Shown in pieces: positions 52,197 to 63,910 of a DNA stretch of 64,000 nucleotides. Position numbers and translations under genes: made by a program. Position 1 is the first letter of the stretch, and each line of letters begins with the position of its first letter. Below the pieces are notes generated by a model that searched no databases, was not told the DNA's origin, and saw only the letters and a program-made list of their open reading frames with translations. The stretch is from Sphingomonas sanguinis (lineage in GTDB: Bacteria > Pseudomonadota > Alphaproteobacteria > Sphingomonadales > Sphingomonadaceae): NCBI RefSeq assembly GCF_019297835.1, contig NZ_CP079203.1, positions 2,466,001 through 2,530,000 of the forward strand, in the 5' to 3' direction.

Positions 52197-54608
52197 TCAA
52201 GCCGCTCTATCGGCATGGGCATAGAGGGGTATTCCCATGTCGACCAACGGGATGAGCGGACGCCCCATGTGGTATCCCTGCACGGCGTCGCAACCAATTT
52301 CTCGGCACAGTGCAAGTTGGTCCGATGTCTCGACGCCTTCGGCATGGGTGACGACACCCAATTCGCGTCCAAGCGTGACCGTGGCTCGTAAGACCGCCAT
52401 CGAACGCGGGTCGTTAGCTGCACGCAGCACGAAGCTGCGATCAATCTTGATCCGGTCGAAGCACAGATCGCGCAGATGTGAGAGCGAGGACTGCCCGGTT
52501 CCAAAATCATCAAGCGCGATTTTAAAGCCAAGTTTGCGAATACGCTCCAACCGGCCAGCGACCTTCGCAGGGTCACGGATGAGCGCAGTTTCGGTGATTT
52601 CAATCTCCAGCCGCTCGGCTGCCAATCCATTGGTCATGACAGCCTGCGTGAGGTGGTCGAGCAACGCGTCCGATGCCAGCTGCGCCGCCGAAACGTTGAC
52701 CGCCACGTACAGATGGGGCGACCACCCCGCCAGGTGTCGACACGCTTCTGCGATCACCCACCGCCCGATGTCGTCGATCAGGCCTGCATCCTCGGCGATG
52801 GGGATGAAGACTTCAGGCGAGATCCATCCTCGTTCGGGATGTTGCCAGCGCAGCAGCGCCTCATAGCCGCAGGTGATCCCGGAAGCGAGGTCGGCGATTG
52901 GCTGAAAGGCCAAGCGGAAGCCGCCGCCTTTCACAGCATCATGAAGGCCGTCGACGATCTCCTGTCGCTTCCGGAGCGCCTCTGTCATGGCGTGCTCGTA
53001 AGGATGCGCGCGACGACGGCCCGCACGTTTGGCGTCGTAGAGCGCGAGGTCTGCACGCCTCATCAGTTCCTCACCCGACAGCCCGGGCTCCCACTCTGCT
53101 ACACCGATGCTGCATCCCGGCAGGAGGCGATAGCCGTCAATGGTCACGGCATGCGACATCTGGGTCACTACGTCTGCGGCGAACGTCGTGGCTTGACCGA
53201 TCGGCAAGCCCATCACGATGGCCATCTCGTCGCCGCCCATACGGGCGACGAAGCTGTCCGGGTCGACCAAGCGATTCAGGACTGCCGCGCAGTGGACCAG
53301 CAGCTTGTCGCCGATGCCATGGCCAAAGGTGTCGTTGACCTCCTTAAATTCATCAAGGTCAATGAGCAGCAGGCTGAACGTCTCTGCCTTGTCGATCATG
53401 GTCGCCACGTGGTCTTGAAGCGCCCGGCGGTTGCCGAGATTGGTCAGGACGTCATAATGCGCATGATAACTCAGCGTGCGGCTGGCCTGCCGTTCGACCG
53501 TCACGTCGTTGAACGTCAGAACCACGCCTTGCTCGATTACCGGCCGACACTGCATGACGTAGGTCCGGCCGTCCTCCATTTCGCATTCTCGGTCGAAAGG
53601 CTCACCGGAATGAACCCAGGCCTTCATCGACTGGCCAACAAGGGTCCGTTTGTCGGGATGCCAGTTTCGGTACCGTGCAATGGTGTCCAGAAAGGTGTCG
53701 ATGGTCACACCGGTTCGAAGCGCCTCGGGCGGCGTATCGAACAGGGTCAGGAAACGCTTGTTGTACTGGCGAAGCCGCCCCGCCTTGTCGATAAAGACCA
53801 GACCGTCCGACATACTCTCGATAACAGCTTTAAGCGTCTGCGCTTCCCGCTCGCGCCGCAACCTTGCCTGTGAGGCAGAAAGGACGCCACCCAGGCAGGC
53901 GATCGAGACGGCAAAGGCGGTGCATGCCGCGATGAGGCCTGGCGACATGGCACTGCCATGGATCTTGGCTAGGGGTGCGGTCACCGCGTCCCCGCCCAGG
54001 CTGATGAAATGGATGGCGCACACAGCGCCAACAAAAGAGATGCCGGTGGCAAGCCGTGAAAAATTGGACGAACGACGGATTTGCCAACCGATCAGGATCG
54101 CTGTGCCGATCAGCACGCCGATCAGGTTTGTCATGGTTGAAAATTGGTGGCCGCAGTCGACGAGTGCCGACAAGCCGACGGCGTGCATACACCAGATGCC
54201 TGCTCCTGCCGCCATGGCGAGAACGATCTGCCTGCGTCGATGCTCGACCCTGGCAAGCGCGGCGATTGGCAGGCCGACCAGTAGGATGCCCACCGCAGCG
54301 GAAATCGCGGTGCGATCCGGTGCATAAGTCAGGATCAGATCAGGACGATAGGCGGTCATCGCGCTGAAATGGGTTGACCACACCCCCAACCCCGCAGCCA
54401 GCACCAAGCCTCCATCGCGCCAGCCAATTGGGCTGATGCGGGCATGGCGAATTTCCGCCGTAAGCAGTGCCACCAACCAGCCCGACGTCAGGCAAATGCC
54501 GATGGAAACCGCCAGAAGATAAGCGGAATAGGGCAACAGGGAGGAGATCAAGGGAAGCCCATCGCAGCAGCAAGAGTGGCTGCGGCCATCCCACCTACTG
54601 GTTAACAA
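52197..54608 (-). CDS. MHYT-PAS-GGDEF-EAL c-di-GMP signalling protein
   Basis: A protein of about 803 residues. The N-terminal seven-helix MHYT-type sensor has metal-ligand repeats varied to WSTHFSAM, WCMHAVGL and AIHFISLGG. A PAS domain (VIESMSDGLVFIDKAGRLRQ) follows. The GGDEF-type domain reads RMGGDEMAIVM, with Phe replaced by Met. A complete EAL domain has GYEALLRWQHPERGWISPEV, LDDFGTGQSSLSHL and RIKIDRSFV. The EAL signatures are intact, so phosphodiesterase activity is likely. Cyclase activity may be weakened. It starts at a TTG, 54608 or 54551, so the N-terminus is uncertain. Confidence 0.88.
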   Translation of the reverse strand: MLTSRWDGRSHSCCCDGLPLISSLLPYSAYLLAVSIGICLTSGWLVALLTAEIRHARISPIGWRDGGLVLAAGLGVWSTHFSAMTAYRPDLILTYAPDRTAISAAVGILLVGLPIAALARVEHRRRQIVLAMAAGAGIWCMHAVGLSALVDCGHQFSTMTNLIGVLIGTAILIGWQIRRSSNFSRLATGISFVGAVCAIHFISLGGDAVTAPLAKIHGSAMSPGLIAACTAFAVSIACLGGVLSASQARLRREREAQTLKAVIESMSDGLVFIDKAGRLRQYNKRFLTLFDTPPEALRTGVTIDTFLDTIARYRNWHPDKRTLVGQSMKAWVHSGEPFDRECEMEDGRTYVMQCRPVIEQGVVLTFNDVTVERQASRTLSYHAHYDVLTNLGNRRALQDHVATMIDKAETFSLLLIDLDEFKEVNDTFGHGIGDKLLVHCAAVLNRLVDPDSFVARMGGDEMAIVMGLPIGQATTFAADVVTQMSHAVTIDGYRLLPGCSIGVAEWEPGLSGEELMRRADLALYDAKRAGRRRAHPYEHAMTEALRKRQEIVDGLHDAVKGGGFRLAFQPIADLASGITCGYEALLRWQHPERGWISPEVFIPIAEDAGLIDDIGRWVIAEACRHLAGWSPHLYVAVNVSAAQLASDALLDHLTQAVMTNGLAAERLEIEITETALIRDPAKVAGRLERIRKLGFKIALDDFGTGQSSLSHLRDLCFDRIKIDRSFVLRAANDPRSMAVLRATVTLGRELGVVTHAEGVETSDQLALCREIGCDAVQGYHMGRPLIPLVDMGIPLYAHADRAA

Positions 54609-54869
54609 TCCATATCAGCTTAATGCTTCGTAATTGGCCATGCCTGCAAAGAGTGGCCTATTCCGGTACTGGCTGGCAGCAAGGGCGCGTGAGACGCACT
54701 GCCGCTGTACGTGTGGCAGCGGCAAGGACGCCATGACGACCCACAAACGGTCGTTCGCGCCACCTCCGTCGCTTCCCAACTTCCGACATTCATTCACGTT
54801 GGGAGTGGCCATTGTGCAGTCCCCATTAGCGCGGTCCGAGTGGTCGTCAGATGTCTCGAGAACGATCCA

Positions 54870-56379
54870 GAGCGTGTGAAAAGTTGCGTCTGCGATTCCG
54901 CCGGGCCGCGGGTCGGCGTATGCTTTGGGCATGGCGTATATCGAGGGTCACGCGCGCGACCAGGCGCTGCTGCTGCCGGCATCGGTTGAGGATTACGTAT
55001 CGGCAGACAACCCAGTGCGCTTCATCGATGCCTTCGTCGACGATCTTGATCTCGGCGAGGCCGGTTTCCATCGTTCGCAGCCGAAGGCCACCGGACGGCC
55101 GGGCTATCACCCGGGCGACATGCTGAAGCTGTACCTGTACGGCTATCTCAACCGAACGCGGTCGAGCCGGCGCCTGGAAGCCGAGGCGACACGCAATCTC
55201 GAGCTGATCTGGCTGCTGCGCGGGCTGCGGCCCGACTTCAAGACCATCGCCGACTTCCGCCGTGACAACCGCTCCGCGTTCAAGGCGGTGTTCCGCGCGT
55301 TCGTGGTGCTATGTCGCAAGCTCGACCTGTTCGGGCGCGAGCTGCTGGCGGTGGATGGCACGCGGCTGAAGGCGGTGAACAGCCGGACGCGCAACTTCAC
55401 GAAGGCCAAGCTAGACAAGTATATCAGGTCCGCTGACGAGCGGCTCGAGAAGTATCTCGCACAGCTCGATGATGCCGACCGCGGCGAGGAGGCAGGCACA
55501 ACCAGACGGAGCGATGCACTGGCGGCGAAGATCGTGAAGGTGCGCGAACAGCGTCAGGTCAACCAGGCGCTGCTGGAACAGCTGAAGGCCAGCGGCGAGA
55601 GCCAGATTTCGCTCACCGACCCGGACGCTCGCGCGATGGCGGCGCATCCCAAGGTCGGCGTCGGCTACAACGCGCAGGTCGCGGTCGATGCAAAGCACAA
55701 GCTGATCGTCGAACAGCATGTCACCAACGCGGGCAGCGATCTGGGTTTCCTGGCTGAGACAGCCGGCGCGGCGAAGGACCTTCTCGACGTCGACCGGATC
55801 GATGTGGTCGCCGACATGGGGTATTACATGGGCGAGGACATCGCCGCGTGCGAGCGAGCCGGCATCACGCCCTATGTCGCCCGCCCCCAGCGCGGCACGG
55901 CCGTTGGCGACGGGCGCTTTCCCAAGGAGCGGTTCCGCTATGATGAAGCCGCGGATTGCTACCACTGCCCCGGCGACCAGCGCCTTGATACACGGTACCG
56001 ATGGCTTCAGGGCGGTCACATCATCGTGCAGTATTCAAACCCGCGCGCTTGTGACGGATGCGAACTCAAGGCGCAGTGCGCCCGTGGAAACTTCCGTCGC
56101 ATCACGCGGTGGGAAGGCGAGGCGGTGCTCGATCGCATGGCGATACGCCTCGCCGCCCGGCCCGACATTCTCGACATCCGGCGCGAGACGGTCGAGCACC
56201 CTTTCGGTTCGATCAAGCAATGGATGAACCAGGGCACTTTCCTGATGCGCGGTCTCGACAAGGTGCGGGCCGAATTCAGTCTGACGGCGTTTGCCTATAA
56301 CCTGAGACGGGCGATAAACCTAGTCGGCGTACAGGGATTGATCCGGGCCTTGCAAACCTGATCCGACGTTCAAACGCTC
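54870..56379 (+). mobile_element. IS1182-type insertion sequence
   Basis: About 1.5 kb around one transposase gene. Imperfect terminal inverted repeats start GAGCGTGTGAA at 54870 and are mirrored by TTCAAACGCTC ending near 56379. No clear target duplication is visible. The flanking stretch 54609-54869 has no recognised gene, so no gene is evidently disrupted. Confidence 0.72.
54931..56361 (+). CDS. IS1182-family transposase
   Basis: About 476 residues. The N-terminal DUF772 region is HPGDMLKLYLYGYLNRTRSS, then DFKTIADFRRDNRSAFKAVF. The DDE core has VDGTRLKAVNSRTRNFTKAK. The zinc-like CxxC region is ACDGCELKAQCARGNFRR, and ETVEHPFGSIKQWM supplies the Glu. The gene is intact. A TTG at 54925 is an alternative start. 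It is complete enough to be active. Confidence 0.92.
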   Translation: MAYIEGHARDQALLLPASVEDYVSADNPVRFIDAFVDDLDLGEAGFHRSQPKATGRPGYHPGDMLKLYLYGYLNRTRSSRRLEAEATRNLELIWLLRGLRPDFKTIADFRRDNRSAFKAVFRAFVVLCRKLDLFGRELLAVDGTRLKAVNSRTRNFTKAKLDKYIRSADERLEKYLAQLDDADRGEEAGTTRRSDALAAKIVKVREQRQVNQALLEQLKASGESQISLTDPDARAMAAHPKVGVGYNAQVAVDAKHKLIVEQHVTNAGSDLGFLAETAGAAKDLLDVDRIDVVADMGYYMGEDIAACERAGITPYVARPQRGTAVGDGRFPKERFRYDEAADCYHCPGDQRLDTRYRWLQGGHIIVQYSNPRACDGCELKAQCARGNFRRITRWEGEAVLDRMAIRLAARPDILDIRRETVEHPFGSIKQWMNQGTFLMRGLDKVRAEFSLTAFAYNLRRAINLVGVQGLIRALQT

Positions 56380-56570
56380 CCCGGCCGTCGCCCGCAGCCG
56401 ATGGCCGCCCTTCCGGCGACACTGTGCCACCCATAAAAATCAGCCAACATCCTGACGTTCATTCAGCGGATCCCAAGCGTGGCATCAGCCAACAGCGAGT
56501 TTCCGCACAGTCTGGATCGAAAATTGGGAAGGGCCAAAGGCCCTTCTCACACCGCCGCCTGTCGCACAAA

Positions 56571-56942
56571 TCAGCTCAAATCTACGATCCGCGTCAGCAA
56601 GCCTTCCCTGATCGTCATGAATGATGCGCCTCGCATGGCGATCGGTTCACCGGCCTTCATAGGTCCAAGATCGACAGCCGGGGTGCCGGTCCAATCCACC
56701 TCCATCGCGACACGATCGCCATCAACAACTGCGTTGGTGATGGTCTGATGACGGGTAGTGAACATCGTGGCTGCTTGTTCAGCAAGTTTGGCGAAGGCGG
56801 TCCGACCTTCGACCTTCATGCTTTGCCCCGAGTTCGATACGTTCTCGAATACAACATCGTCGATGACACACGCCACCAGCGCGGCTGCGTCCTTACGATT
56901 GTACGCATCGATGTAGCTTTGAATGATTGCAGGTAGCGTCAC
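56571..56942 (-). CDS. SnoaL/NTF2-like protein
   Basis: A 123-residue protein from a GTG preceded by AAGGG. It shows the SnoaL-like fold pattern IIQSYIDAYNRKDAAALVAC, then DVVFENVSNSGQSMKVEGRT and WTGTPAVDLGPMKAGEPIAM. Such proteins are small isomerases, hydrolases or binding proteins. The substrate is not predictable. The adjacent stretch 56943-57325 (about 380 bp) holds no gene I can support. Confidence 0.82.
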   Translation of the reverse strand: MTLPAIIQSYIDAYNRKDAAALVACVIDDVVFENVSNSGQSMKVEGRTAFAKLAEQAATMFTTRHQTITNAVVDGDRVAMEVDWTGTPAVDLGPMKAGEPIAMRGASFMTIREGLLTRIVDLS

Positions 56943-57325
56943 AGCTATCGCCCTTCTTCCAGAAGTGCGGGGCCTATCGCCATTTTTTTGGCAAGGCGGA
57001 CCGCGCTTCAAACTGACAATGCCTGTCGGCATTGGTCACTCGGACAGACCCGACCTGACGTATCAGGCCGGGTTATTAAATCGTCCGCTGGTCGCTACCG
57101 CGATGTGAACAACGAAGGTCATGCGAGCAGTATGCCTGTCTGTGTGAGATTGTCGAGCCGGCAACGTAACCGACAAACCTTCCCGATTGGGAACGGCGAT
57201 CGAGGCGGCCGGGCTTTCCCATTGGGATCGAGAAGCGAGAATCTGGTCGCGACGCGAGCGCCATGCCACTTGCAGGCCAGATTGATCGAGAGCAGACATA
57301 CGCACCCTCTAGGGAGAAGTGATCG

Positions 57326-57724
57326 ATGCGCTACGTTGCAACCGTGCTTACGCTAATGGTTTCATCAGCCGCGATGTCGGCCCCGCAAACTCGCACGATC
57401 ACTACATCGCTGCCCGCCAATCGGCCGATAGGCGTGGAAGCAAGCGCATTTGTGCGTTCGGTGAAGGCGGGGGCCGTTCCCGAACACTCCGATTACAAGG
57501 ATCACGACCTACTTTTGGTGGGGAATCTGCTAGAATTGCAATCTGGTAAGCAAGTCGATATAGTAATCCTAGCCAGCGCAAATCAAAAAGAGCGGCTCAA
57601 AGCATTCATCCAGCATGATCCCCGGCTTGTCACTGGAAAACTAACGAGCATTGCTTGCCGCAGGATCGACGGGCGCGGACCAGTCGTTGTAGTTTCGAAC
57701 TGTCGCTTCGCAGCCTCCGCTTAG
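57326..57724 (+). CDS. Hypothetical exported protein
   Basis: A protein of 132 residues with a signal peptide (MRYVATVLTLMVSSAAMSAP). The mature part is KDHDLLLVGNLLELQSGKQV, then VDIVILASANQKERL. Two cysteines near the end (SIACRR and VSNCRF) may pair. AGGGAGAA lies before the ATG. I do not recognise the family. The following 57725-58011 interval has no supported gene. Confidence 0.65.
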   Translation: MRYVATVLTLMVSSAAMSAPQTRTITTSLPANRPIGVEASAFVRSVKAGAVPEHSDYKDHDLLLVGNLLELQSGKQVDIVILASANQKERLKAFIQHDPRLVTGKLTSIACRRIDGRGPVVVVSNCRFAASA

Positions 57725-58011
57725 TCCCCACAAATGAACCCGTAGCGGGAAAGTAGCCTTCTTGACCGTGCCGAGAGGCGTCAGAGACATCGACTTTCCC
57801 AAAATATGTTCCCAATTGCTCTTTCCCGAAATAGGCCTTCGTGGATGGGGAAACGGGAATGGTCGGCTGAATCATTAGCTGATTTCGGGAAGACAGATTG
57901 CCTGCCTGAGCGTCCAGGTTTGGGCGAAGAAGTCGATTTTCAGTGGAGTTAGCTTATCCCAACACGCTTATAGCGCCGCCCCGCCCGACGTGCGGGCGGA
58001 GCGACGGACGC

Positions 58012-58287
58012 TTATCCGTTGAGCTTGTCCTTGACGGCCTTGGCTGGCGCAAAGCCGAGCTTCTTGGAAGCGGCAATCTGCATGGCCTCGCCGGTGGCGG
58101 GATTACGACCTTCACGCGCCGGGCTGTCCTTGACCTTGAACTTGCCAAAGCCGTTAATGGCAATCTCGTCGCCAGCGACCGCGGCCTCGACAATGGCAGC
58201 AAAGACACCGTCGACGAGCTTGCGGGCATCAGCCTTGCTGACGCCGTGGCTGGTAGTGATACGGTCGGCGAGGTCGGAATTGTTCAT
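58012..58287 (-). CDS. HU-family DNA-binding protein
   Basis: A 91-residue histone-like protein: SDLADRITTSHGVSKADARK, then GFGKFKVKDSPAREGRNPAT, GEAMQIAASKKLGFAPAKAV and KDKLNG. The conserved RNP beta-arm (GRNPATGE) is intact, so it should bend and bind DNA. It may help integrase-mediated recombination, as HU/IHF do, or serve as nucleoid protein of the island. The 420-bp stretch 58288-58707 upstream of the next gene shows nothing I can name. Confidence 0.93.
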   Translation of the reverse strand: MNNSDLADRITTSHGVSKADARKLVDGVFAAIVEAAVAGDEIAINGFGKFKVKDSPAREGRNPATGEAMQIAASKKLGFAPAKAVKDKLNG

Positions 58288-58707
58288 GTCATGCTCTCAA
58301 ATTGTGGAGCGACCTCCATATGCGTGGGTTTGGGTGTTACGCCACCCCACTTCTTGAAATGGGTCAAACCGACCGCCTGTCCATGTACTTGGAATGGCTG
58401 AGATAACGCTTGGCATATACCGACGTTCGTGCCGCCTCACCGATTTGATCCGAACGGGGCAGCTTGCATATCGTGAATGGAAGGTACGTCGCTAAATAAA
58501 CAACGATGTCTCCAACCGTAAGAGACAAATCGACGATTCACTCCACCTGGTGACCCGATGAAACACATCGACCGTATACCGGATCAAATCGTCGCTTGAC
58601 GCCGTGTCGTTATTGCTGCTGCAAGACCATTGCTGTGACATGGCCGTTTACGGTTCTCCGGAACCGCGCAGCGTTTAAGACTCCTGCCACTCCCATTTGG
58701 ATAGACC

Positions 58708-59220
58708 ATGGCTGACGAAACCATCACCGACACCGCGCATGCGGTCGAACTCGCCACCGAACTGACCATTGCCTGGCTGGGCAATCCCAACACGCGCATC
58801 GACGCCGAGCAGGTCCCGGCTTTCCTGGGCAGCATGCACAGCGCCATCCTGAAGCTGGCCGGCGGCGGCGAGACGGCGGCAGCGGACGCCGTCGACACCA
58901 CCGAATACACGCCTGCGGTGTCGGTGCGGAAGTCGCTGGCGTCGAAGGACCACATCATCTCGATGATCGACGGCAAGCCCTACAAGACGCTGCGCCGCCA
59001 CCTCGCCACCAATGGCCTGACGCCGGAGGAATATCGCGAGCGCTATAACCTCAAGGCCGACTATCCGATGGTCGCCGAGAGCTATTCGGAAAGCCGCCGG
59101 GCGATGGCCAAGAAGATCGGCCTCGGCCGCAAGCCGGGTGCCAAGGTGGCACCAACCGCCAAGCCCAAGGGCGCCCGCGCCGCCAAGAGCGCTGCTCAGG
59201 CGCATCTGTCAGGCGAATAA
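58708..59220 (+). CDS. MucR/Ros-family regulator without canonical zinc-finger cysteines
   Basis: A protein of 170 residues. The N-terminal MucR block is ELTIAWLGNPNTRIDAEQVP. The DNA-binding part is HIISMIDGKPYKTLRRHLAT, then NGLTPEEYRERYNLKADYPM, followed by a basic Lys/Ala tail. The usual Cys-Cys of the Ros finger (CLECGKxFK) is replaced by SMIDGKPYK, so classical zinc binding is lost. Similar zinc-free variants are known in rhizobia. It lies convergent to the integrase, with 4 bp between their stops, and may regulate island genes. Confidence 0.88.
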   Translation: MADETITDTAHAVELATELTIAWLGNPNTRIDAEQVPAFLGSMHSAILKLAGGGETAAADAVDTTEYTPAVSVRKSLASKDHIISMIDGKPYKTLRRHLATNGLTPEEYRERYNLKADYPMVAESYSESRRAMAKKIGLGRKPGAKVAPTAKPKGARAAKSAAQAHLSGE

Positions 59221-59224
59221 CTGG

Positions 59225-60481
59225 TCAGGCAGGGCTGGCTTCAAGACAGCCCTGCCTATCACTCGCCACTAGACCCAAGGCGTCATCGACCGCTGGCACG
59301 GCGTTCAGATGGCTTTGGATGAACCTGGCCCAGTCCTCGAGCATGCGCCGGCGCGGGGAAAGATAGAGCGCGGCGTTATACGCCCCCCTCACCTCGTCGC
59401 GCTCGACATGGGCGAGCGCCATCTCGATCCAGTCGGGCTGATAGCATTCCGCCTCATTGGCCCAGGTCGAGGCGAGTCCGCGAAAGCCGTGCACAGTCTG
59501 GCGGCCGCGATAGCCCATCCGGTAACAGGCATAGATCATCGTGTTCTGCGAGATCGGCTGGTCAGGCTTCTCGCCCACAAAAACATAGCCCGCTGAACTA
59601 TAGGCGCGCACATCCTTCAGGAGCGCGACGACAGCGGGCGCGAGCGGCACGACATGCTCGCGTGCCATCTTCATGCGTTCAGCCGGCACCCGCCACAGAG
59701 GCGCAGGCCCATCGAGATCCTCGAACTCCTCCCAACGGGCATGTCGCGTCTCGTTGGTTCGCGCCCAGGTCAGCAGCGTAAACAGCAGCGCCGCCCGGGT
59801 GACCGCGCGACGCCGCAGCGTATTTTCACCATCATAACCGTCAATGGCCCGGATCAGCGCGGGCAGCTCGCTGCGGCCAATCCGCGGCATATGCCGGGTG
59901 CGCGGCTTGGGCTTGAGCAGCTGGCCGAGATGCTCGGCGGGATCGCGCTCGGCCCAGCCATGAGCGATGGCAAAGCGGTAGACCTGGCTGACATGCTGCT
60001 TGAGGCGGCGACTGACGTCGAGCGCACCGCGTGCTTCGACCGGCCGTACCATCGCCAGCACATCAGCCGGCGTGATGACACCGAGCGCGAGTTTGCCGAG
60101 CACAGGAAAGGCATCGCGCTCGAGCCGGGTCAGCAGCCGGGTGGCATGCCCGGGATCAAGCCCGTCGAGACGGTGACCATGCCATTTGCGCGCCGCTTCC
60201 TCGAAAGTCATCTGCGCCCTGGGCTTGTTGCCGGCGCCGGGATCGCCCCCCTCGCCTAGCACCACTTTAGCCTTGGCGCGGCGCAGCCGCGCCTCTGCCA
60301 ACGACACGCCGGGATAAGCACCAAAGGAGAGCAGCTTTTCCTTGCCGCCGTACCTGTACTTCATCCGCCACAGCTTGGAGCCATTGGGGCGGACAAGAAG
60401 GTAAAGGCCGTCGCCGTCGGTGAGTTTATAGTCTTTTGCCCGCTTGGTGGCGTAGCGGACTTCGAGCTCCTTGAGGGCCAT
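59225..60481 (-). CDS. int: P4-type tyrosine recombinase/integrase
   Basis: A protein of 418 residues. The N-terminal arm-binding DUF4102 domain is LTDGDGLYLLVRPNGSKLWR, then MKYRYGGKEKLLSFGAYPGV. The catalytic domain has Arg in TWARTNETRHARWEEF, the HxxR in VHGFRGLASTWANEA, and LAHVERDEVRGAYN with the terminal His and Tyr. The ATG at 60481 follows AGGAGA. The gene is next to the tRNA-fMet 3' end, and its product is expected to recombine the 19-bp repeat at the two island ends. Confidence 0.95.
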   Translation of the reverse strand: MALKELEVRYATKRAKDYKLTDGDGLYLLVRPNGSKLWRMKYRYGGKEKLLSFGAYPGVSLAEARLRRAKAKVVLGEGGDPGAGNKPRAQMTFEEAARKWHGHRLDGLDPGHATRLLTRLERDAFPVLGKLALGVITPADVLAMVRPVEARGALDVSRRLKQHVSQVYRFAIAHGWAERDPAEHLGQLLKPKPRTRHMPRIGRSELPALIRAIDGYDGENTLRRRAVTRAALLFTLLTWARTNETRHARWEEFEDLDGPAPLWRVPAERMKMAREHVVPLAPAVVALLKDVRAYSSAGYVFVGEKPDQPISQNTMIYACYRMGYRGRQTVHGFRGLASTWANEAECYQPDWIEMALAHVERDEVRGAYNAALYLSPRRRMLEDWARFIQSHLNAVPAVDDALGLVASDRQGCLEASPA

Positions 60482-60529
60482 GGGGGTATCTCCTGCCGAG
60501 GCGGCGATGATACCCACGAAAATACCCCC
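60482..60529. other. Two ATACCCCC motifs beside the integrase start
   Basis: GGGGGTAT at 60482-60489 and ATACCCCC at 60522-60529 flank a 32-bp interval. A third copy lies at 40213-40220. They are candidate arm-type binding sites that might also autoregulate the integrase promoter. The assignment is inference. Confidence 0.3.
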
Positions 60530-60617
60530 AAAGGCAAATCGCCGTCCTGGCATCGAGAGGCGTCGACTGGCACCCGATGAGAGCCGCTGAGCGAGGGCTA
60601 ACTCTTGGAAAAATGAC

Positions 60618-60650
60618 ACAAAAAAACCGCCTCGGGATGATCCGGGCGGT
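60618..60650 (-). terminator. Intrinsic terminator after tRNA-fMet
   Basis: On the minus strand ACCGCC (60650-60645) and GGCGGT (60631-60626) form a stem with a 13-base loop, followed by seven or more Ts. It would end the rRNA/tRNA transcript inside the island end. It resembles the orphan terminator at 40068-40097 in stem sequence but differs in the loop. Confidence 0.75.
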
Positions 60651-60667
60651 TATGGTATCGGGAAGTA

Positions 60668-60744
<77 letters not shown>

Positions 60745-60864
60745 ACGCTAGCTGAGCCGCACGGCGGCACGCTTCACGCGTGGTGTCGTGGGGCTTAGCG
60801 CCCCGGGCTGGATTGGCCCGAGGAGACGAGTGAATGGGTTTTGTGTGTATTCGCGGACTGTAAT

Positions 60865-60980
60865 GCCTGGCGACGCCCTACTCTTCCACTGCTTGAGCAG
60901 TAGTACCATTGGCGCAGTCGGGTTTCACGGCCGAGTTCGGGATGGGATCGGGTGGGACACCGACGCTATGGCCACCAGGC
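60865..60980 (-). rRNA. rrf: 5S rRNA
   Basis: About 116 bases on the minus strand. The ends TGCCTGGTGGCC and CAGGCA pair, and the internal region contains the conserved CCCGATCCCATCCCGAAC and CACGGCCGTGAAACC-type segments. The gene lies about 136 bp after the 23S gene and 120 bp before tRNA-fMet. Confidence 0.95.
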
Positions 60981-61116
60981 AATAGAGTCCGCGAATACTG
61001 ACCCTCGAGGGTTGGCTCGAGGGTGTGTGGGTATAAAATCGATGCGTGCACTGGCTGTATTGATGACCGCACCCGTATTGCCATCTAGCCCAGGGCTGAT
61101 GGTGGGGGTGTGGAGC

Positions 61117-63910
<2,794 letters not shown>

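Noticed and set aside
49195..56470. Short recurring pieces like GACATTCATTCAC, CCATTCGTTCAC and GACGTTCATTCAG in island gaps
   Set aside because: The matches are short and inexact, and a repeat family cannot be supported by eye.
57063..57305. Minus-strand 80-codon frame in the SnoaL downstream gap
   Set aside because: No start signal or motif, and Arg/Ser-rich composition typical of a spurious frame.
57630..57875. Minus-strand 81-codon frame at the end of the exported hypothetical gene
   Set aside because: It overlaps a better-supported gene, has no ribosome-binding site and resembles no known family.
40134..60666. CRISPR arrays, toxin-antitoxin or restriction systems in the island
   Set aside because: I looked for spaced repeats and typical small gene pairs and saw none.
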